A DNA stretch of 10,088 bases, taken from Clostridiales bacterium. GTDB taxonomy: Bacteria > Bacillota > Clostridia > Oscillospirales > Butyricicoccaceae. Under the pieces are notes generated by a model. It was not told the origin of the DNA, made no database searches, and saw only the letters and a list, made by a program, of their open reading frames with translations. Below are positions 7,156-10,088 of this stretch, piece after piece. A program made the position numbers and the translations under genes. Each line of letters begins with the position of its first letter. Within the stretch, counting starts at the first letter, position 1. The stretch covers positions 1 to 10,088 of the forward strand of contig JANZZB010000051.1 in the NCBI GenBank assembly GCA_026419635.1. The letters run 5' to 3'.

Positions 7156-7309
7156 AAAACTCATCCCCTACCGTGATCATTCCGCCGCGCAGCACTTTAG
7201 CGAATATCCCGCATCGCGGCATAATGCAGTTTCCGTTTACAAAACTCACAATGAGCAGACATGTTTTTCCGATCTGTGTTGAAGAAATCCTTGCTTTTGA
7301 TTTTAGACC
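7142..7309 (-). pseudogene. MOSC-domain protein remnant (C-terminal part only)
   Basis: The minus frame ending in TAA at 7144-7142 reads ARISSTQIGKTC, a poor stretch, then NGNCIMPRCGIFAKVLRGG followed by MITVGDEFYVKK. This is the characteristic end of MOSC-domain proteins encoded beside Moco genes, which deliver or handle sulfur or metal on the cofactor. Only about 55 codons remain: a TAG at 7312-7310 closes the frame and no start or N-terminal half is present. Within 7238-7261 the expected Cys-His-rich motif is scrambled; the neighbouring frame gives AHCEF, so two small compensating indels probably occurred there. The fragment overlaps the mogA start by 14 bases, as an intact gene would. It is called a pseudogene from the truncation plus the out-of-frame motif. 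Confidence 0.75.
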
Positions 7310-7335
7310 CTAAATGCAGGCTTTTTTTAATAATA

Positions 7336-7392
7336 CCAAAAAGGCCACCTTAAGAGCCATCAAGAGTGGTGAGACGTCCTAAAAGCCACCCC
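7336..7392. mobile_element. Possible IS21-like element end (relic)
   Basis: On the minus strand three related units occur in the same orientation: GGGGTGGCTTTTAGG (7392-7378), ATGGCTCTTAA (7360-7350) and AGGTGGCCTTTTTGG (7350-7336). Repeated GTGGC-T-rich units at an end are typical of IS21-family elements. No transposase (IstA/IstB-like) is present. The stretch lies exactly between the modA end and the truncated MOSC remnant, so an insertion followed by deletion would explain the missing DNA. The alternative is a structured modA terminator: AAAAAGG and CCTTTTT flank the segment and GGTG/CACC can pair inside it. Confidence 0.4.
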
Positions 7393-7401
7393 TTTTTCAA
7401 T

Positions 7402-8223
7402 TTAGGCCATTGAAAAACCGTATTTTTCAAATAACCCGATGGCTTTGTCCGTTTTCAGGAAATCGATAAAATCAGTTGCTTCAGACGCATGTTTTGAATT
7501 TTTTAATACAGATACAGGATAGATGATCTTCTCCGCACTGTCTGCAGGCGCTTCACAAACAATTGTAATTTTATTCGTCTTGGCGGCATCCGTCTTGTAA
7601 ACGATACCGCAATCGACATCGCCCGTTTCTACCCAAGTTAACACTTGACGTACATCAGTTCCCATATTGCATTTTTCTTTAACCCGGTCCCAAATTCTAA
7701 GGTTTGTACATACGTTTTTCGCATATTCCCCCGCCGGAACGCTAGAGGGGTCCCCTATTGCAATCTTTTTTACTTTTTCTTCTGTTAAATCTAAAAAGCT
7801 TTTTATGTTGATTTTTGAATCTTTTGGTGTAATTAACATAAGCTTATTTTCCAGTAGATTTGCTCGGGTATCCGAAAGGATCAAGCCGCCTTTATCCAGT
7901 GCATCCATCTGTTTTTGCGCTGCGGAAATAAAAATGTCGACCGGCGCACCCTGTTCTATTTGGACTTGCAGCGAGCCGGATGAACCGTAAGTAAAATGTA
8001 ATTTAACGTTATCAGCAATCTTTTCGTATTCTTTCGCAATTTCCGCAGTTACATCTATCAGGCTGGCCGCGGCAGCGATTGTCAGTTCAACGTTTTCTGA
8101 ACCGACATCGGCCACCGCTTTCATTTCCGTTTTATCTTTGGCTGAAATAGATTTTTGATTTGAACAACCAAAAAGCAGCAAACCCAGACAGATCGTAAAG
8201 AAAAAAAAGAACAGTTTTTTCAT
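7402..8223 (-). CDS. modA: Molybdate ABC transporter substrate-binding lipoprotein (ModA)
   Basis: Cell-surface lipoprotein of 273 residues that captures molybdate (or tungstate) for an ABC importer. The signal peptide MKKLFFFFFTICLGLLLFGC ends in a lipobox with Cys20 as the acylated residue, followed by a short linker. The mature part shows ModA features: LTIAAAASLIDV (47-58) and GSSGSL (80-85), which form the oxyanion pocket, then GAPVDIFISAA (92-102), IGDPSSVPAGEYAK (156-169) and ETGDVDCGIVYKTDA (199-213). The open frame extends upstream into moaC to 8391, but that part is a shadow; AAAGGA about 9 bases before the ATG at 8223 sets the start. It follows moaC by about 50 bases. The permease (modB) and ATPase (modC) usually next to it are absent; DNA resembling an IS end follows instead. 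Confidence 0.92.
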   Translation of the reverse strand: MKKLFFFFFTICLGLLLFGCSNQKSISAKDKTEMKAVADVGSENVELTIAAAASLIDVTAEIAKEYEKIADNVKLHFTYGSSGSLQVQIEQGAPVDIFISAAQKQMDALDKGGLILSDTRANLLENKLMLITPKDSKINIKSFLDLTEEKVKKIAIGDPSSVPAGEYAKNVCTNLRIWDRVKEKCNMGTDVRQVLTWVETGDVDCGIVYKTDAAKTNKITIVCEAPADSAEKIIYPVSVLKNSKHASEATDFIDFLKTDKAIGLFEKYGFSMA

Positions 8224-8275
8224 TAATGATTCCTTTCTAGCACTTTGCCGCAATGAATACAGACTCTGTTTTATT

Positions 8276-8773
8276 TCAATCGGAACAGGAATTTTCCGTG
8301 TAGTGATATTGCCCGCTTTTTCCGCCTTCTTTGTCCAAAAGATAGATATCTGAAATCCGCATATTTCTATCCAAAGCCTTGCACATATCATATATAGTCA
8401 GAAGTGCGGCGGTTGCACCGGTCAACGCTTCCATTTCAGCACCGGTTTTCCCGCAAAGTTTAACAGTGCATTTTACTTCTACAGCTAAACCGTCGTAGTG
8501 GAGCATAAAATCTATTTTTACCTGTGAAAGCTCCAGCCTATGGCATAACGGGATAAGGTCCGGTGTACGTTTTGCCGCAATATTTCCGGCTACCCGCGCA
8601 GTTTCCAGCACGTCGCCTTTCTCGGATTTGCCGCTTCTAATTGCGTTAAACGCAGCCAGGTTCACTTTAATTCTTCCTACTGCCACAGCAGCTCTCGTGG
8701 TTATCTCCTTTTCGCTGACGTCGACCATCGAAGCTTTTCCGTTCTGATCAAAATGTGTTAATATGTTTTCCAT
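8276..8773 (-). CDS. moaC: Cyclic pyranopterin monophosphate synthase MoaC
   Basis: Cytosolic enzyme that, with the radical-SAM protein MoaA, converts GTP to cyclic pyranopterin monophosphate, the first step of molybdenum-cofactor synthesis. 165 residues from the ATG at 8773, the normal length. Visible motifs: LTHFDQNGKASMVDVSEKE (5-23), KGDVLETARVAGNIAAKRTP (52-71), LIPLCHRLELSQVKIDF (73-89) with His78, TGAEMEALTGATAALLTIYD (110-129) and MCKALD with Lys132, and GGKSG (150-154). The catalytic Asp129 and Lys132 are kept. The common CHP motif is CHR here. An upstream in-frame ATG at 8800 lies inside the preceding pseudogene; AAAGGA about 8 bases before 8773 marks the better start. It begins 16 bases after the stop of the molybdopterin-binding pseudogene. 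It looks intact. No moaA is in the window. Confidence 0.94.
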   Translation of the reverse strand: MENILTHFDQNGKASMVDVSEKEITTRAAVAVGRIKVNLAAFNAIRSGKSEKGDVLETARVAGNIAAKRTPDLIPLCHRLELSQVKIDFMLHYDGLAVEVKCTVKLCGKTGAEMEALTGATAALLTIYDMCKALDRNMRISDIYLLDKEGGKSGQYHYTENSCSD

Positions 8774-8789
8774 AATATGATCCTTTCTT

Positions 8790-9561
8790 TTACTTCCCAA
8801 AACCGCAATTTGGGTATGTACAGGTTAAACAATTCAGGCATAGATCTCCGTGTCCCATACGAGAAAAATCTTCCGCTGTCAGTTTTTCATCAGCCATAAT
8901 ACGTGGCAATACAAGATCAAAAATGGTCCGTTTTGCATACATAACGAAGCCCGGCAGACCTAGTATCGGAATCCTTTTATTCGATGTTTCATAGTGAAAT
9001 CATCTTTTATACGGCCATAAAACACCTCGTTACCAGTTATAATTATACCTGCAGTTTTATGCAAAAAAGGCAATATTCGAAACAGCGGTCTTCCTCCGGT
9101 TAAAGCGACCGCTTTTTCCATTTTGTCTTTTCGAATAATCAGTGGAATAATACGGGTTCCTGCAAGCAAATCCCCTTTTTTCACCGGAAAATTGGAATGT
9201 CTCGTTGCAATCATCATTTCGCCAAGAGCATTCATTTTGTTTAAGCTGTCAACATCTACCTTAAAAAGGCCATCCGTTTCTGTAAAAAGCTCTATTCTTC
9301 TTTCTTTGGAAAGGATGATGACATAAATTCATTTTTACATATTGAACACAGAATTCCCGCCGCTTCGTTTTCGTAAAGCATGCCTTCTTGCTTTTCTCAA
9401 ATATACAGATGACCTTTGCCAAGAGATAACAGGACCGGTATATCCTCCTCCGTAACGATGCCTTTTCGAAAAGGAGTATCCTTTGTTATGCCCTTTATAA
9501 TCCGTTTGATATCATGACAGAGTATGTGTCCTGCAACCTCCGTAGTTTTTACCTGTTTCAT
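8790..9561 (-). pseudogene. Molybdopterin-binding (MoeA-like) protein, disrupted
   Basis: The first gene of the Mo cluster, related to MoeA-type proteins that bind molybdopterin; broken in at least three places. From an ATG at 9561 with AAGGATG before it, the frame reads MKQVKTTEVAGHILCHDIKR and on to GKGHLYI, where TGA at 9399-9397 (codon 55) interrupts YI-EKQEGMLYENEAA; tryptophan is expected there. A frameshift near 9301-9325 moves the reading to ERRIELFTETDGLFKVDV and MNALGEMMIATRH, continuing to ITGNEVFYGRIKDDFT. Near 8971-8996 more than 100 codons holding the GG-containing molybdopterin site are missing, and a new frame resumes with RIPILGLPGFVMYAKR and ends in RMGHGDLCLNCLTCTYPNCG then FGK and TAA at 8792-8790. 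That Cys-rich tail is typical of the clostridial version. The piece from 8960 to 9235 alone is not a real gene. Confidence 0.85.
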
Positions 9562-9697
9562 AATCACATCCTTCTAAAAAATATCAGCCGCGCCCGAAAT
9601 ACGGCAATGGTAAAATCAATTCCGTTTTGCCTATTAGTATGAGATTTTGTATTTGAATATGACATAGTTATAGCTTCGCATTTTCGCGTTTACCTAT

Positions 9698-9771
9698 AAA
9701 AAAACAAACCTACAGTTTGAACCATTCCGTAAGAACGATGGTAATCGTTCAGTTGTGTAGGTTTGTTTTTT
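9698..9771. terminator. Nested hairpin with T runs on both strands (bidirectional terminator-like)
   Basis: AAAAAACAAACCTACA (9699-9714) and TGTAGGTTTGTTTTTT (9756-9771) form a perfect 16-bp stem. Inside it GAACGAT (9733-9739) and ATCGTTC (9744-9750) form a second perfect 7-bp stem around GGTA. The transcript would end in a T run whichever strand is read. However, the flanking genes point away from it on both sides, so no annotated gene ends here. It could be an attenuator in the leader of either gene, the end of a small RNA, or a small inserted element. Confidence 0.55.
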
Positions 9772-9772
9772 C

Positions 9773-9799
9773 TTGCCGGTTATATTCGTGTTTTATAAT
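9773..9799 (+). promoter_or_regulatory. Candidate promoter for the glycosyltransferase
   Basis: A perfect TATAAT at 9794-9799 with TTGCCG at 9773-9778, spacer 15 bases, shorter than ideal. It begins right after the T run of the hairpin, leaving a leader of about 60 bases to the ATG at 9866. Confidence 0.35.
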
Positions 9800-9865
9800 G
9801 AATAAGTGAGGCATACATTTTTAAATAATATATAGCATAAAATAAAAAAATATATTGAGGAATGT

Positions 9866-10088
9866 ATGGTTGTATTAATACCCGCTTTTGAACCTGACGA
9901 AAAATTAATTAAGCTGATAAAGGATTTGCGTCAGCATTGTACTTTTCAAATGATCGTTGTTGATGATGGAAGCGGCAGCAATTATCGCACGATTTTTGAT
10001 CAGGCGCAAAGCCTTGGCTGCAATATTTTACGATATGAAAATAATCGCGGCAAAGGTTACGCGCTAAAAGCCGGCTGTCTCTTATACA
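9866..10088 (+). CDS. Family 2 glycosyltransferase (partial, N-terminal part)
   Basis: Transfers a sugar from a nucleotide- or lipid-linked donor; the N-terminal GT-A domain is visible for 74 codons before the window ends. The start reads MVVLIPAFEPDEKLIKLIKD, the usual first strand and helix. VVDDGSGS at 31-38 carries the Asp-Asp pair that contacts the nucleotide and metal, and NNRGKGYALKAG at 59-70 is the conserved loop seen in dolichol-phosphate-mannose-synthase-like members. GAGG at 9857-9860 gives a ribosome site 5 bases before the ATG at 9866; the ATG at 9862 is out of frame. It is the only plus-strand gene, divergent from the Mo cluster. The C-terminal part is missing, so membrane helices or a more specific role (cell-wall or surface polysaccharide, lipid glycosylation) cannot be judged. 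Confidence 0.88.
   Translation, partial: MVVLIPAFEPDEKLIKLIKDLRQHCTFQMIVVDDGSGSNYRTIFDQAQSLGCNILRYENNRGKGYALKAGCLLY

Larger units (their letters stand above)
9562..9865. other. Divergent intergenic region between the Mo cluster and glycosyltransferase
   Basis: About 300 bases without a gene. It holds the ribosome site of the molybdopterin-binding pseudogene at its left end, a large nested hairpin at 9698-9771, and the candidate promoter and ribosome site of the plus-strand glycosyltransferase at its right end. I could not assign a clear minus-strand promoter for the Mo cluster; TTGCCG and ATATTT spaced by 17 bases just before the pseudogene start is a weak possibility. No known Moco or molybdate riboswitch pattern was recognised. 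Confidence 0.5.

Noticed and set aside
8224..8391. 56-codon N-terminal extension of modA overlapping moaC
   Set aside because: It has no ribosome site and would hide the lipoprotein signal peptide; the ATG at 8223 has AAAGGA at good spacing and a proper lipobox.
8960..9235. Stand-alone 91-residue minus-strand protein
   Set aside because: It is the middle piece of the broken molybdopterin-binding gene between a frameshift and a deletion junction, not a separate gene.
9397..9399. TGA read as tryptophan (altered genetic code)
   Set aside because: moaC and mogA terminate at TGA at their expected ends, and the same gene carries further frameshift and deletion lesions.
9562..9780. Moco or molybdate riboswitch upstream of the Mo cluster
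   Set aside because: There is a hairpin in the right neighbourhood, but I could not match a conserved aptamer core; kept only as an unexplained hairpin.

Overview
The window looks like part of a chromosome from a low-to-moderate GC Gram-positive anaerobe of the class Clostridia, most likely an Oscillospiraceae-type lineage. The evidence is the AAGGAGG-like ribosome sites, the AT-rich spacers, a galactitol-type PTS with its own PRD regulator, and a molybdopterin-binding protein whose cysteine-rich C-terminus I associate with Clostridia. The lineage is inferred from gene style only. Almost everything is on the minus strand; only the gene entering at the right edge is on the plus strand.

Reading in the direction of minus-strand transcription, right to left. 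(1) 6634-9561 is a molybdenum-cofactor/molybdate cluster in visible decay. Its first gene, a MoeA-like molybdopterin-binding protein, is a pseudogene with a nonsense codon, a frameshift and a large internal deletion. Then come moaC (intact), a ModA-type molybdate-binding lipoprotein (intact, but with no modB or modC beside it), a short stretch resembling the multi-repeat end of an IS21-like element, a truncated and indel-scarred MOSC-domain remnant, and mogA/moaB (intact). (2) 3975-6399 is a probable two-gene unit of a DHA2-type MFS exporter and a monoacylglycerol-lipase-like alpha/beta hydrolase, with a good promoter in front of the exporter. (3) 3716-3966 is a gene-free palindrome-rich element of about 251 bp with perfect 17-bp terminal inverted repeats, MITE-like. 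(4) 1-3377 is a sugar-alcohol PTS locus: an MtlR/LicR-type regulator (HTH, two PRDs, IIB-like and IIA domains), then a GatB-like IIB and a GatC-like IIC that runs off the left edge. No separate IIA gene is in view.

At the right edge, 9866 onward on the plus strand, is the start of a family 2 glycosyltransferase. Between it and the Mo cluster, which is transcribed the other way, lies a strong nested hairpin with T runs on both strands. It is out of place for an ordinary gene-end terminator.

Most protein functions here are conventional. The points of interest are the patchwork decay of the Mo cluster, the MITE-like element, the regulator's apparent loss of PRD histidines, and several unexplained RNA-like hairpins. 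I found no convincing new multi-gene system, CRISPR array, tRNA or rRNA.
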